Notes: a model not told the origin generated them from the letters alone. 64,000 bases of DNA from Desulfonatronum lacustre DSM 10312 (GCF_000519265.1 NZ_KI912608.1:2451313-2515312); one strand, 5' to 3'. Shown: positions 34,564 to 44,899, numbered from the stretch's first letter. Translations and numbers: made by a program.

Positions 34564-34767
34564 TTGCCAGGAATTGTTTTGAGTGAAAACGATCACTTTG
34601 ATTTTGCCTTGCGTAAATTCAAGAAACAGGTGGAAAAGGCCGGCATCCTTTCCGAGCTGAAAAAGCGGCAGCACTACGAAAAGCCCAGCGTTCAGAAGAA
34701 GAAGAAGGAAGCCGCCGCCCGCAAGCGCGCCGTCAAGAAATCCCGAAAAATAAACACTTCACGATGA
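34564..34767 (+). CDS. rpsU: 30S ribosomal protein S21
   Basis: A 67-residue S21: [20 protein letters not shown], then [17 protein letters not shown], and a Lys/Arg-rich tail. Alignment with the usual MPGV start shows that translation begins at TTG 34564, with GGGAGGTGAAGACAAC just upstream; no ATG is available in frame. The stop codon overlaps the yqeY start as ATGA, suggesting translational coupling. First gene of the macromolecular-synthesis cluster. Confidence 0.93.
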   Translation: MPGIVLSENDHFDFALRKFKKQVEKAGILSELKKRQHYEKPSVQKKKKEAAARKRAVKKSRKINTSR

Positions 34768-35210
34768 GCCTTCAAGAGCGGATCGAACGCGATTTCATCG
34801 CCGCTTACAAAAACAAGGACACCGACTTGGTGGCCGTCTTGCGCATGCTCAAGACGGTCGCCAAGAATCGTCAGGTGGACCTCCAGCGCCCCCTGACCGA
34901 CGACGAAGTCCTCGACCTCGTGCTCAAGCAGATCAAGCAGCGCCAGGAATCCATCGACATGTACTCCAAGGCCGGCCGGGACGAACTGGCCGCCAAGGAG
35001 GCCGCGGAACTGGAACTGTTGCGCGCCTACCAACCCCAGCCCCTCTCCGCCGACGAACTGACGGCGCTGATCAAGACCGTGGTCGTTGAACAGGGGGCCA
35101 CGTCCGTCAAGGACATGGGACGGGTCATTCAGGCGATCATGAACACCCACAAAGGGCGGGTGGACGGCAAGGCCGTCAGCGAACTGGTGCGGAACCGCCT
35201 TTCTTCCTAA
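34764..35210 (+). CDS. yqeY: GatB/YqeY domain-containing protein
   Basis: A 148-residue YqeY-type protein, related to the tail domain of GatB that contacts t[43 protein letters not shown] and [19 protein letters not shown] are family segments. Such genes are usually between rpsU and dnaG, as here. The molecular role of stand-alone YqeY is not settled. Confidence 0.92.
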   Translation: MSLQERIERDFIAAYKNKDTDLVAVLRMLKTVAKNRQVDLQRPLTDDEVLDLVLKQIKQRQESIDMYSKAGRDELAAKEAAELELLRAYQPQPLSADELTALIKTVVVEQGATSVKDMGRVIQAIMNTHKGRVDGKAVSELVRNRLSS

Positions 35211-35233
35211 AACACGCCCGGTTCCATTCTGCG

Positions 35234-37579
35234 ATGGAATCCCGAACACTTCTTCTTCTCGAATTTCCCAAGATCCTTGAGGCGCTGGCCGCCTGTTGCC
35301 GTTCCGAATCCGGGGCCCGAGCCGCGAGCGCGGTAACCCCGGCTTCGACTCTGGAAGATGTCTCCCGTCGCCAATCCCGCCTGCGCCAAGCCTTGGCCTG
35401 GGTCGGCGAAACACGGGTCGACTGCCCGGGCTTTCCGGACGTGAGCGGGGTATGGGCCTATGTCCAACCCCAGAGCCAGATATCCCGCGTTCTGGACCTG
35501 GACGCCCTGTGGGCCTTGGGCCGGTTTTTGGCAGCGGCCAAGGAACTCCGGGGGGGGCTGCTCGCCACGGATGGGCCGACGAATGCTCCGAAGGACGCGC
35601 CGCGTTGGCCGGACCTGCGCCTGGAGGCCGAATCCCTCTCCTGGCCGGAACTCACCGCCGCTGCCCTGAAACGCTGTGTCGGCGACGACGGTCGGCTCAA
35701 GGACGAAAGCTCTCCGGAACTCTGGTCCGTGCGCCAGGAAATCCGCCGGATTCATCAGCAATGCACCAAACGGGTCAAGGACTTCGTCACGGATCAGGGT
35801 ATCGGCCATTATCTGCAGGACGACTTCATGACCATCTCCTCGGACCGCTACGTCCTGCCGTTGAAAAGCAATTTCAAGGGCAAGGTGGCCGGGATCATCC
35901 ATGATTATTCCCAGACCGGGGAGACCTGCTACATCGAACCGATGTTTCTGGTGGAGGTCAACAACAAGCTCCAGGAGCTGAAACAGGAGGAGCGGGAAGC
36001 CGAGAACCGCATCCTGGCTCAGCTCACCGGATTGGTCCGCCAGGAACTGGATCGGTTGCGGCCCCTCTTCCAATGGCTGACGGACATGGATCTGCTCCTG
36101 GCCGCGGTCCATTTGGCCCACCGGATGGAGGCCCGGCCCGTGGAGATTGCCCCGGACGGCGAACTGGATCTCAAGCAGGCCCGGCATCCGCTGCTGCTCC
36201 TCGCCGGCCATGCGGCCAAGCCCGTGGACATCCAGCTCAAGGGCGACCAACGGGTCCTGATCATCAGCGGCGGCAACGCCGGCGGCAAGACCGTGGCCCT
36301 GAAAACCGCCGGCCTGCTGGCCGTGATGGCCTTTTCCGGGCTGGCCGTAACCGCGGTCGAGGGCGGAACCCTGCCGCTGTGGCGGGACATCCACGTGTTC
36401 ATGGGCGACGAACAGAGCCTGGAAGGTCAGTTGAGCACGTTCTCCGCCCAGATCAGCCACGTGGCCGCGGTCTGGGAGCGCATCGACGCCCGCAGCCTCG
36501 TTCTCCTGGACGAGTTCGGGGCCGGGACCGACCCCAGCCAGGGCGCGGCTCTGGCCCAGGCCGTGGTGGACGGCCTGCTGGACAAAGGCGCCTGGGCCGC
36601 TGTGGCCACCCACTTTCCGTCCCTCAAGGCCTACTCCCTGACCCGGGACGGCGTGCGCTCGGCCTCGGTGCTCTTTGATCCCAAAACCAACAAGCCCCTG
36701 TACACCCTGGCCTACGACCAGGTGGGCGCCAGCCAGGCCATGGAAGTGGCCCGGGAGTACGGCCTGCCCGCTTCGATCCTGGCCAAGGCCGAACAGTACC
36801 TGCTGCTGGACGGGGCGGACACCACCCGACTGGTGGAGCGCCTCAACGCCCTGGCCGTGGAGCGGGAGAAGGAACTGGCCGAACTCGCTGAACTGCGCGC
36901 GGATCTGCGTCAACGCAAGGCCAGGCTGCGGGCCGAATTCGACCGGGACAAGACGGCCCTGCTCCAGGACATCAAAAAACAATCCCAGGACGTGCTGGCC
37001 AGGCTGCGCGAGGAAAAAATCTCGCGCCGCCAAGCCTTGCGCGAATTGGCCGAAACCCGCAAGCACCTGGAGACAAATTCACGGGCCGACGCGTCCGAGA
37101 ACCAGTCCCCCGCCACCTGGGAAGACTACCAGGTCGGCGACCAGGTCGCGTACCCGGCCTGGAACAAAACCGGGACGGTCCAGGAAAAGGACGAGCGCAA
37201 GCAGACCTTGAAGGTCGAGTTGGGAGGTGTGTCCCTCTGGCTATCCCATCGGGACGTTGCGCCGCATGGTCGCCAAGAGGAGTCTTCCCCTCCCGGCCCC
37301 GTCGCTGCAACCTTGCGCTCCGCCCAGGTCGCTCCGGCTCCCCTGCGCCTGGATCTGCGCGGCCAACGGGCCGACGAGGCCCTCAGCGAACTGGCCGCCT
37401 TTCTGGACCGATCCTTGCTACGCGGTTCGGAGCAGGTGGAGGTCATCCATGGCCGCGGCACCGGGGCCCTGCGTCGGGAAGTGCATCAATTTCTCAAGAG
37501 CCACCCGGTAGTCTCCGCGTATGCCGTGGCCAATGAGGACCAGGGCGGTGATGGGGTGACCGTGGTCACTTTGCGGTAA
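35234..37579 (+). CDS. mutS2: MutS2 (ribosome rescue / recombination suppressor) with Smr nuclease domain
   Basis: A 781-residue MutS2. MutS-like core and lever (about 1-280), ATPase with Walker A GGNAGGKTVALKTAGL, Walker B-type LVLLDEFGAGTDPSQGAAL, a long coiled-coil KOW-type linker (about 510-690) and a C-terminal Smr domain (LDLRGQRADEALSELAAF and VIHGRGTGALRREVHQFL). MutS2 lacks mismatch-binding domains; in other bacteria it suppresses recombination or splits collided ribosomes. The linker contains a SAP/KOW-like strand region (VGDQVAYPAWNKTGTVQEKD). Confidence 0.95.
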   Translation: MESRTLLLLEFPKILEALAACCRSESGARAASAVTPASTLEDVSRRQSRLRQALAWVGETRVDCPGFPDVSGVWAYVQPQSQISRVLDLDALWALGRFLAAAKELRGGLLATDGPTNAPKDAPRWPDLRLEAESLSWPELTAAALKRCVGDDGRLKDESSPELWSVRQEIRRIHQQCTKRVKDFVTDQGIGHYLQDDFMTISSDRYVLPLKSNFKGKVAGIIHDYSQTGETCYIEPMFLVEVNNKLQELKQEEREAENRILAQLTGLVRQELDRLRPLFQWLTDMDLLLAAVHLAHRMEARPVEIAPDGELDLKQARHPLLLLAGHAAKPVDIQLKGDQRVLIISGGNAGGKTVALKTAGLLAVMAFSGLAVTAVEGGTLPLWRDIHVFMGDEQSLEGQLSTFSAQISHVAAVWERIDARSLVLLDEFGAGTDPSQGAALAQAVVDGLLDKGAWAAVATHFPSLKAYSLTRDGVRSASVLFDPKTNKPLYTLAYDQVGASQAMEVAREYGLPASILAKAEQYLLLDGADTTRLVERLNALAVEREKELAELAELRADLRQRKARLRAEFDRDKTALLQDIKKQSQDVLARLREEKISRRQALRELAETRKHLETNSRADASENQSPATWEDYQVGDQVAYPAWNKTGTVQEKDERKQTLKVELGGVSLWLSHRDVAPHGRQEESSPPGPVAATLRSAQVAPAPLRLDLRGQRADEALSELAAFLDRSLLRGSEQVEVIHGRGTGALRREVHQFLKSHPVVSAYAVANEDQGGDGVTVVTLR

Positions 37580-37644
37580 GACGGGCGACTTCCGGCAACG
37601 ACAATTTGATGGGAAGGCGTGCCGGAAAAGAACAAGGAGAGGCC

Positions 37645-39441
37645 ATGGACAGGACCGCCGTGCAACGGGTCAAGTCCCGGCTCGATTTCGTGGAACTGGC
37701 CCAGCGCTATCTGGAACTGCGCCCGAATGGAGAACGCTGGAGCGGCCCCTGCCCGTTTCATCAGGAGACCAAGCCCTCGTTTCACGTCAATCCGGGCCAG
37801 GGATTCTACTATTGTTTCGGGTGCCAGGCTTCGGGGGACGTGATCGATTTTTACGCCCGGATCAACGGTCTGGACTTCAAGCAGGCATTGACCCAGCTGG
37901 CCAAGGAAACCGGGGTGGAGTTGGACTTCGGCCCGGTGAGCCCCCAGGAGCGCAAGGACCTGGAGGAGCGGGACACGGCCCTGCGGATGACCGCCCTGGC
38001 TGCGGAGCACTTCCGACGCAACCTGGATTCTCCGGCGGGCGCACCGGCTCGGGACTATCTGCTGCGGCGCGGCGTCAGCCCGGAAATGCTGGAAGCGTTT
38101 CAGGTCGGCTGGAGCCGGGCGGACTGGCACGGGCTGGAGGAATTTTTCCTGACCCAGAGCTTCACCCGGGACCAGGCCGTAGATTGCGGACTGCTGGTGC
38201 GCAACGACCGGGGCAAGGTCTATGACCGTTTTCGGGACCGGATCATGTTTCCGATCCACGACCTGACCGGCCGGATCATCGCCTTCGGCGGACGGGCCAT
38301 TGACAGCGACGAACCGAAATATATCAACAGCAGTGAATCGCCGATCTACACCAAGGGCCAACATTTGTACGGGCTGCACCAGGCCCGAAAGACAATTGTC
38401 CGGGACAAGCGGGCTCTGTTGACCGAAGGCTACCTGGACGTCATCGCCCTGCACCAATTCGGCTTCAGCGGAGCCGTGGGCGTGCTGGGCACGGCACTGA
38501 CTCCGGAGCAGGTCAAGCGCCTTGGCGGGTTTTGTTCTCGGGTGGATTTGCTTTTTGACGGCGATCAGGCCGGACAAAAGGCCGCGCTGCGAGCCGCGGA
38601 GATGTTCCTCGCTCAGGGACTGGCCTGCCATGTGGCCACCCTGCCCCAGGGCGAGGACGTGGACAGTCTTTTGCACGCCCAAGGCCCCGAGGCCCTGCGG
38701 GCCGTGTTGGACGCGGGACGCGACGGCCTGGACTTCTGCGTCCGGACCGTTTCCGGAACCTACGCTCCCAGGGAGATCATGGACTGGGTGCGCCGCTTTC
38801 TGGAAAACGTCGCGGCGGACGACCTGCGCGGGTTCTACCTGCCCCGGCTGGCCGCCGGACTGGGCATGTCCGAGGCCGAGTTGCGCCGAGGCCGCCCCGC
38901 GCGTCCGACGCAACCAGCATCCCAGGCCGCGTCCAATGTCGCTCAGTCTGGAGTAAACCGGCCCTCAACGAACCAGTCCGGCACGCCCCGGTTGACGACC
39001 CGTGATCGCCAACTGCTCGCCTTTGCCGTAAGCTGCCCGGAGTACCGCCCTGAGCTGGCGGCTTCCGGGCTGGACGCCGTGCTGGAGGATGCCTGGGCCA
39101 GGACGCTCTGGGACAAGTTGCGCGCCTTAGACGCTTCCGACGCTTTTGACGCTTCCAACGTCGCCCGCGAAGCCCACGCGAACGCATCCGGGTACGACTA
39201 CTCCGTCCTGGAAGAGTCCGAGCGTCGACTTTGCTATCAGCTCCTGGCCGAAGCCCCCCAGCGGGACCAGGCCGAAAGAGCCGCGTTTTGGGCCGAAGTC
39301 CAGGAATTTATGACGAAAAATCAATTCAAGAAACGACAACAAGAGATGCTGCAAGCCTTGCGTGACGCCCAAGCCCGGGGCGACCAACAACGCGTGTCCG
39401 CGCTTCTTCAAGCTTATCAAGATCTCGCCATGGAGGCATAA
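37645..39441 (+). CDS. dnaG: DNA primase DnaG
   Basis: A 598-residue primase. The CHC2 zinc finger ([16 protein letters not shown], then YYCFGC), the catalytic core with [14 protein letters not shown] and the TOPRIM acid pair in [13 protein letters not shown], and a C-terminal helicase-binding domain after a Pro/Thr/Ser linker (around 420-450). The ATG at 37645 follows AACAAGGAGAGGCC; the 13-residue upstream extension is rejected. Directly upstream of rpoD with a one-base overlap, the classic arrangement. Confidence 0.95.
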   Translation: MDRTAVQRVKSRLDFVELAQRYLELRPNGERWSGPCPFHQETKPSFHVNPGQGFYYCFGCQASGDVIDFYARINGLDFKQALTQLAKETGVELDFGPVSPQERKDLEERDTALRMTALAAEHFRRNLDSPAGAPARDYLLRRGVSPEMLEAFQVGWSRADWHGLEEFFLTQSFTRDQAVDCGLLVRNDRGKVYDRFRDRIMFPIHDLTGRIIAFGGRAIDSDEPKYINSSESPIYTKGQHLYGLHQARKTIVRDKRALLTEGYLDVIALHQFGFSGAVGVLGTALTPEQVKRLGGFCSRVDLLFDGDQAGQKAALRAAEMFLAQGLACHVATLPQGEDVDSLLHAQGPEALRAVLDAGRDGLDFCVRTVSGTYAPREIMDWVRRFLENVAADDLRGFYLPRLAAGLGMSEAELRRGRPARPTQPASQAASNVAQSGVNRPSTNQSGTPRLTTRDRQLLAFAVSCPEYRPELAASGLDAVLEDAWARTLWDKLRALDASDAFDASNVAREAHANASGYDYSVLEESERRLCYQLLAEAPQRDQAERAAFWAEVQEFMTKNQFKKRQQEMLQALRDAQARGDQQRVSALLQAYQDLAMEA

Positions 39442-41207
39442 TGAGCAATATCAAGGAAATCCAACAGATCAAGACGCTGATCGCCGAAGGAACCAAGAAG
39501 GGGTTTCTGACCTTCGAAGAGCTGAACAAAGCCCTGCCCTCGGAGATCAGCAACCCGGAACAGATTGAAGAAGTCATTAATATTTTCGACCAGTTGGACA
39601 TCACAATCATTGATGCCGGCAAAGTGACCAAGGGCATCCTGACGGAAGAAATCGATGATGCACCAGCCACGGAAACGACCGGGGTCCAGTTCGCGGAAGG
39701 CGAGGACGCCGAATACGCCCCTCGCGGCTCTGATCCGGTGCGCATGTACCTGCGGGAGATGGGCGCGGTCCCGCTGCTGGACCGGGAAGGCGAGGTGCAT
39801 ATCGCCAAGAAGATCGAGGTCGGCGAACTGGAAGTGCTCTACGCATTGGTGGAAGTCCCGGTGGTCATCGAGGAGTTGGTCAAGATCGGTGAAGACCTCA
39901 AGCAGGGCCGGATCAAGCTCAAGGACGTGGTCAAGACCATCGAGGAGGACGACCCGTCCGAGGACCAGATGAACCAGCGCCAACGGGTGTTGTTCCTGCT
40001 GGAGGAAATCCGGGGCATGTTCAAGAAGAAGCGCAAGGTTTACCAAAAGCTGGACCAGTGCGCCCGCTTGGATCGTCGGGTGCATGGGATGCAGATGGAA
40101 ATCGTGGCCTTCAAGGAGGAAATCGTCGCCTCTTTGCGGGACATCAAACTGGAAAAGACCCTCATCGACCGGCTGATTGAGACCGTGGAGGATTTTGTCC
40201 GGCAGATGCACAACTGCCAGCGGGACATCTCCGCCTACATCCTGTCCGTGGGCAAGAATCAGAGCGAAATCAAGGACATCTTCGACCGGCTGGATAAGCG
40301 CGAAATCAGTCCCGTGGCCGCGGCCGACTCCCTGAACATGACCATGGACGAACTGTTTTCCTTCAAGGAGATGCTGGCCGGAAAAATGGAAATCCTGGAA
40401 CGGCTGCGGGAACAGTGTCAGCATACCGTCCAGGACTTGGAAGAAGTGCTCTGGCGGGCCAAGCGCGGCAACATCGCGGCCCTGGCCGCCAAGCAGGAGC
40501 TGATCCGCTCCAACCTGCGCCTGGTGGTGAGCATCGCCAAGAAGTACACCAACCGCGGCCTCCAATTTCTGGACTTGATCCAGGAGGGCAACATCGGGCT
40601 GATGAAGGCCGTGGACAAGTTCGAGTACCAGCGTGGCTACAAGTTCTCCACCTACGCCACCTGGTGGATTCGTCAGGCCATCACCCGAGCCATCGCGGAT
40701 CAGGCCCGGACCATCCGCATCCCGGTGCATATGATCGAGACCATCAACAAACTGATCCGCACCTCCCGCTACCTGGTCCAGGAGCTGGGCCGCGACCCTT
40801 CTCCCGAGGAAATCGCCGAGCGCATGGACTACCCCCTGGACAAGGTCAAGAAGGTGCTCAAAATCGCCAAGGAGCCCATTTCCCTGGAAACGCCCATCGG
40901 CGAGGAAGAGGACAGCAGTCTGGGCGACTTCATTGAGGACAAGAAGGCCCTGGCCCCGGCCGAGGAGGTGGTCAACGCCAAGCTCTCCGAGCAGATCGCG
41001 GAAATCCTGTCTGAGCTGACCCCGCGCGAAGAGCAGGTGCTGCGCAAACGCTTCGGAATCGGTGAGCCCTCGGACCACACCCTGGAAGAGGTGGGCAAGT
41101 TGTTCAACGTCACCCGGGAGCGCATCCGGCAGATTGAGGCCAAGGCCCTGCGCAAACTCCGCCACCCCGGCCGCAGCAACGTGCTGCGCTCATTTTATGA
41201 TGGCTGA
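39441..41207 (+). CDS. rpoD: RNA polymerase primary sigma factor RpoD
   Basis: A 588-residue sigma-70. Region 1.1 ([20 protein letters not shown]), region 1.2 ([20 protein letters not shown]), the non-conserved insert, region 2 ([40 protein letters not shown]), region 3, and region 4 with the helix-turn-helix [20 protein letters not shown]. It closes the rpsU-dnaG-rpoD cluster and overlaps the last base of the dnaG stop. Confidence 0.97.
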   Translation: MSNIKEIQQIKTLIAEGTKKGFLTFEELNKALPSEISNPEQIEEVINIFDQLDITIIDAGKVTKGILTEEIDDAPATETTGVQFAEGEDAEYAPRGSDPVRMYLREMGAVPLLDREGEVHIAKKIEVGELEVLYALVEVPVVIEELVKIGEDLKQGRIKLKDVVKTIEEDDPSEDQMNQRQRVLFLLEEIRGMFKKKRKVYQKLDQCARLDRRVHGMQMEIVAFKEEIVASLRDIKLEKTLIDRLIETVEDFVRQMHNCQRDISAYILSVGKNQSEIKDIFDRLDKREISPVAAADSLNMTMDELFSFKEMLAGKMEILERLREQCQHTVQDLEEVLWRAKRGNIAALAAKQELIRSNLRLVVSIAKKYTNRGLQFLDLIQEGNIGLMKAVDKFEYQRGYKFSTYATWWIRQAITRAIADQARTIRIPVHMIETINKLIRTSRYLVQELGRDPSPEEIAERMDYPLDKVKKVLKIAKEPISLETPIGEEEDSSLGDFIEDKKALAPAEEVVNAKLSEQIAEILSELTPREEQVLRKRFGIGEPSDHTLEEVGKLFNVTRERIRQIEAKALRKLRHPGRSNVLRSFYDG

Positions 41208-41238
41208 TCAACGACAATCCGCCTCCAGGAGGCCCGTC

Positions 41239-41904
41239 ATGACCTCGTCCTCCCCGATCCTCCACGCCGCCAGGGCCATGCTTGTCGCCCTGCTCTGCCT
41301 GCTTTGGACCGTATCCGTCTCGGCTTCCGAGGTTCAGGTTAAATGGGTTCCGGACGGGGATACCATTCACCTGCAGGACGGTAACCGGGTGCGTCTGTTG
41401 GGTATCGACGCCCCGGAGATGGGACGGGACGGCGGGCCGGATCAGTATTACGCCCGGGAGTCCCGGGACTATCTGCGCCGCCTGATCGATGGCCGATCGG
41501 TTCGCCTGGAAACCGATGGTCAGGAACCGGACCGATATGGCCGCCTCCTGGCCTATGTCTTTTTGCCGGACGGAAGGATGGCCAACGAGGTGCTCGTGGA
41601 GGAGGGACTGGCCTTTTTCTACCCGCACTCCCACCAGGACCGGGAGTTCCAACGGCGCATGCTCGAAGCCCAGAAACGGGCCATCATGGCCCGCAAGGGC
41701 TTCTGGCCGCGCATTCTTTCCCTACCCCAACCGCCGACAGGTTGGATGGGCAACCGCCGCAGCAAGCGCTTTCACCACCCGGAAAGTCACTACGCCGCGC
41801 GAATCAGCCCCAAAAACCGTGTAGCTTTGTTCTCCCTGGAACAGGCCTTTCTCGAAGGCTACGCCCCGGCCCGAACCAGCTCGCCCTGGCCGGACGCGGA
41901 CTGA
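41239..41904 (+). CDS. Secreted thermonuclease-like protein with degenerate C-terminal metal-binding domain
   Basis: A 221-residue staphylococcal-nuclease-fold protein with a signal peptide (MLVALLCLLWTVSVSAS). The SNase fold shows DGDTIHLQDGNRVRLLGIDA, the active Arg/Glu/Arg pattern (LLGIDAPEMG, DRYGRLLAYVFL) and NEVLVEEGLAFFYP. After it, residues about 172-221 (GNRRSKRFHHPESHYAARIS, then PKNRVALFSLEQAFLEGYAP) match the small domain often fused to SNases, but where relatives have Cys pairs (PDC...PCKxC) this one has PES and PARTS, so the metal site is lost. The ATG at 41239 follows CCAGGAGGCCCGTC. Confidence 0.85.
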   Translation: MTSSSPILHAARAMLVALLCLLWTVSVSASEVQVKWVPDGDTIHLQDGNRVRLLGIDAPEMGRDGGPDQYYARESRDYLRRLIDGRSVRLETDGQEPDRYGRLLAYVFLPDGRMANEVLVEEGLAFFYPHSHQDREFQRRMLEAQKRAIMARKGFWPRILSLPQPPTGWMGNRRSKRFHHPESHYAARISPKNRVALFSLEQAFLEGYAPARTSSPWPDAD

Positions 41905-41926
41905 GGCAGGGATTCTCGGCATGAAG

Positions 41927-41963
41927 AGATCCATGCGCAAAATGTCGTTTTGCGCATGGATCT
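41927..41963. terminator. Bidirectional intrinsic terminator
   Basis: A perfect 16-base stem (AGATCCATGCGCAAAA and complement) around TGTCG, between the convergent nuclease and host-attachment-like genes. On the plus strand GATTTCTATTT follows. Confidence 0.9.
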
Positions 41964-41968
41964 GATTT

Positions 41969-42409
41969 CTATTTGTCCAGTTCCGCGTTCAGATGCTTCT
42001 GGATCTCAGGAATCGTCTGGGCGGAGATGTTTTTGGGCACTTCGAGGAAGACGGCGCCGGCCACGGACTTGGTCATTTGATCGCGCAGCATTCCCAGAAA
42101 CGCCGGTGCGGCGAAGACCCCGAGCTGCTCGAACCGGCGGTCGCCATACGCCTTTTCCAGCACGTCGGCCACGATCCGGGAGAAGATCAGGGCTTCCTGT
42201 TTTTTGGGATCAGAGGACGGCTCCAGCCCGTGACGACCCTGTCCTCCTCCGTCCAGGGACAACCCCGGACGGTCCCTGCTCATTTCCTGCTCCGGGAGAC
42301 GGCTTTCCGGGTGCGTCAAGGTTTCCAACTCCTCAAGCTTTCCGCCCACCGGAGCATTGAAAATTCGGGCCTTGCTGCTGTCGGCGACAACGATCCAGCG
42401 TTTCTTCAT
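41969..42409 (-). CDS. Host attachment protein family (eRF1-like baeRF type)
   Basis: A 146-residue protein that starts KRWIVVADSSKARIFNAP and has LETLTHPESRLPEQEMSRDR, then a His/Gly-rich loop and a C-terminal AAPAFLGMLRDQMTKSVAGA segment with LEVPKNISAQTIPEI. This is the 'protein required for attachment to host cells' family (Host_attach), related to archaeal release-factor-like domains; the actual function outside plant symbionts is unknown. The ATG at 42409 follows AAGGAGGAGACG. Confidence 0.85.
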   Translation of the reverse strand: MKKRWIVVADSSKARIFNAPVGGKLEELETLTHPESRLPEQEMSRDRPGLSLDGGGQGRHGLEPSSDPKKQEALIFSRIVADVLEKAYGDRRFEQLGVFAAPAFLGMLRDQMTKSVAGAVFLEVPKNISAQTIPEIQKHLNAELDK

Positions 42410-42468
42410 CGTCTCCTCCTTCTGGTTGTCGGGGTGTGAAAACTCTTTGCGCCAAGCCGCCTCCCTGC

Positions 42469-44250
42469 TCATGCTGAACAGGCGCTCGGCGGAATCAGGG
42501 GAAGCTCCACCGTGACTCGCGTCCCCTGTTCTTCGTTGGTGCTGAACGTGATGCGTCCTCCGTGGATTCGGGCGATGAGCATGGCGCTGTAGGTTCCCAG
42601 GCCGGTGCCTCGCGGCTTGCCGGCGGTGACATAGCGGTCGAAAAAATGTTCCCGGATCTCCTCCGGAACCACGCCCATGTTGTGCGTCTCCAGGGTCCAG
42701 GCCGCATCCGCGCGCTGAACACGCAGGGCGACCGAGGTGCCCCGAGGGGCGGCCTCCACGGCGTTATTCAGCAAATTGAGCAACATGGAATGGACATGAC
42801 GTTTTTCGGCGACCATTTCCAGGGACACGTGCCAATCCAACGGATCGTCCCCCAGCAAGAAAGCCGTCTTGACACCGCGTTGTTCGCGCAACGGACGGGT
42901 TTCTTCATCGAGCATCCGGATCATGGCCGTCAGGTTGAACCGTTCAGGCCGCAACACGTACCGTCCCTCTTCCATGTTAAACAAATCCATGGAGTTGGTC
43001 AGCATTTCCAGCATCCGCCGACCGGACTCGATAATGTGCTCCGAGTACGTGCGGACCAACTCCGGATCGTTCTCATCCATCATCAATTGCGCTACGCCGA
43101 GGATCCCGACCAAGGGCGTCCTGAGGTCATGGTGCACGATCCGCTCGACATCTTTGCGCAGGTTGGCCACCCGGTTCTGCTCCGTAACGTCCCGCTGCAT
43201 GAAGACCAACTGATGAACTTCTTCGTTTTCGTTGACCACGGGCCAGGCCGCGACCTCCAGGAACATCGCCCGGCCCGAAACCCCGCTGAACTTCACCTGA
43301 ACCGGTTGCGAGCCTCCGGTATCCCGGAAGGCTCCGATGGGGCATTCGTGTCCGTTTCCGCTCCACCTTCCGGCATGGAGAAGGACTTCCCGGATGTCGG
43401 CCCCGATCAGATCGGCCCGGCTCCTTTCGTAAAACACCTCAAAGGCCTCGTTCACGTCCAGAACGGATTGGGTCGATACTTCCACCAGGGCGATGGCTTC
43501 GGGAATGCCGCTCAGGATGGTCCGGCCGAGCATTTCGGACCGCCGCAACGCGGCGGTCCGCTCCTGGACTAGGTCTTCCAAATGGGATTGATATTTCTCC
43601 AAGGCCTGAATGTTCGCCGCCAAGGCTTGATCGCGACGGTGCAGGGCGGAAGCCAGGACGCCGATCTCATCGGACCGCCGCTCACCGGGATACTCCGGCG
43701 AAACGTCCCGGAATTCCGTCTCCACCCGCTCCGTCAACCGGGAAAGGTCCAGCAGGTAATGGCCGCTGATCCGCCAGACGAGATAAATGAAAAGCGGAAC
43801 AAAGCCGATGAACAGCAGCACCCCGACGCCCAAAACGTACAACATGCCGGTTCGGATCGGCTGGCTGGAAAAGGCCACGTCGATCCTGCCGGTCACGGCC
43901 CCCTCCACGGCGATGGGCTCACTGAGCACCGCGCCGTTCATCGTACCGCGCTCCAGGAGGGCATGGCCGTTTTGGTCCAGAATCCGCGCTCCGATGATGC
44001 CCTCGTACTCCATTACCATGTCCAGCTGACGCTGGAGCCCAAGATAGTCCATGGACAGCAGGGAGGGTGCCAGGGCAACCGAGGCCAGGCGCATGTGGGA
44101 GCGGATGCTCGCTTCATGGCTGCGGGCCAGATAGGCGGTTCCGGTCCAGAAACCGATCCCCACGCCGACGGCGGTCATCACGGCCGCGATCAGGGCGATC
44201 CGGAGCGCAAGGCGCGTACGCAGGGAAAAATCGGAAAACCGAGGGATCAT
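42469..44250 (-). CDS. Orphan membrane sensor histidine kinase with PAS domain
   Basis: A 593-residue kinase. Two membrane helices (IALIAAVMTAVGVGIGFW and LYVLGVGVLLFIGFVPLF) bracket a ~120-residue periplasmic sensor; then a HAMP-like region, a coiled coil (LEKYQSHLEDLVQERTAALR), a PAS domain (ILSGIPEAIALVEVST), the H-box IVHHDLRTPLVGILG, the N-box LLNLLNNAVEAAP and the G-box GTGLGTYSAMLIARIHGG. No response regulator is adjacent. The start ATG at 44250 is 11 bases after the ferritin-like gene; the upstream continuation of the frame (to 44715) is the shadow of that gene. Confidence 0.9.
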   Translation of the reverse strand: MIPRFSDFSLRTRLALRIALIAAVMTAVGVGIGFWTGTAYLARSHEASIRSHMRLASVALAPSLLSMDYLGLQRQLDMVMEYEGIIGARILDQNGHALLERGTMNGAVLSEPIAVEGAVTGRIDVAFSSQPIRTGMLYVLGVGVLLFIGFVPLFIYLVWRISGHYLLDLSRLTERVETEFRDVSPEYPGERRSDEIGVLASALHRRDQALAANIQALEKYQSHLEDLVQERTAALRRSEMLGRTILSGIPEAIALVEVSTQSVLDVNEAFEVFYERSRADLIGADIREVLLHAGRWSGNGHECPIGAFRDTGGSQPVQVKFSGVSGRAMFLEVAAWPVVNENEEVHQLVFMQRDVTEQNRVANLRKDVERIVHHDLRTPLVGILGVAQLMMDENDPELVRTYSEHIIESGRRMLEMLTNSMDLFNMEEGRYVLRPERFNLTAMIRMLDEETRPLREQRGVKTAFLLGDDPLDWHVSLEMVAEKRHVHSMLLNLLNNAVEAAPRGTSVALRVQRADAAWTLETHNMGVVPEEIREHFFDRYVTAGKPRGTGLGTYSAMLIARIHGGRITFSTNEEQGTRVTVELPLIPPSACSA

Positions 44251-44261
44251 ATCGGCGACGT

Positions 44262-44855
44262 TCAAACCTTCTCCAGAAGGTCGTTGAAAATATTGCGATG
44301 CAGGATTTCCGCGTCCCGGATAGCCGCTACCGCCGTGCGCAACGCCGGGTCCAGATCGTGCTCCAAAATCTCCGAATACAATTCCACGGCGCTCTGCTCC
44401 GCGGCGATGTCCAGCAGCACCAACTGGCGAGGCCCATTTCCGGTTCGGGGCGGCCAGACCGCCAGGGTGGGCGTGACGCCCCTGGCGATCAGGGCGTTGA
44501 CCAAGGTTACGGCGTGATCGACCTCGTCGGCGATGATCTCCTGAAAAGTTTTGGAAAATATGGGATTGACCCAATGGGACAGCAGCCCGGCGTGGTTGGC
44601 GTACTGGATCACGGCGCCGTGTTCGTGCTGCAAGGCCATGACCATCAATTCCTCGGCCTGGCTCAGCCCGGAAGCCGTGCCGCGATCCTGGGCCGCTGCC
44701 TCGCCCCGGGACCAACGCAGAGCCGGGGCGGCCAAAATCAACCCCGCCGCGCCGATTCCGGCCCGGAGCAGCTGCCTACGGTTGCCAGCCATGCGCACTG
44801 AGTGGCAGGATGCGGAATCAGCACTGTTTCCGGCATTGGTTTGGATATCGGTCAT
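44262..44855 (-). CDS. Tat-exported ferritin-like (rubrerythrin/DUF4439-type) protein
   Basis: A 197-residue protein with a twin-arginine-like signal (GNRRQLLRAGIGAAGLILAA) and a four-helix ferritin-like domain. The diiron ligand pattern is visible as E-x2-H-type motifs: LMVMALQHEHGAVIQYANHA, IIADEVDHAVTLVNALI, and later AAEQSAVELYSEILEH and AILHRNIFNDLLEK. Such periplasmic ferritin-like proteins may store iron or handle peroxide. The ATG at 44855 follows GGAGGATTTCCGC. The kinase gene starts 11 bases downstream, suggesting a common transcript. Confidence 0.8.
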   Translation of the reverse strand: MTDIQTNAGNSADSASCHSVRMAGNRRQLLRAGIGAAGLILAAPALRWSRGEAAAQDRGTASGLSQAEELMVMALQHEHGAVIQYANHAGLLSHWVNPIFSKTFQEIIADEVDHAVTLVNALIARGVTPTLAVWPPRTGNGPRQLVLLDIAAEQSAVELYSEILEHDLDPALRTAVAAIRDAEILHRNIFNDLLEKV

Positions 44856-44899
44856 GCGGAAATCCTCCATATGCGGATAATTGATCACATTCGAGCAAA

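Noticed and set aside
44251-44715. N-terminal extension of the histidine kinase frame
   Set aside because: It overlaps the ferritin-like gene in another frame and reads as low-complexity Arg/Gly sequence.
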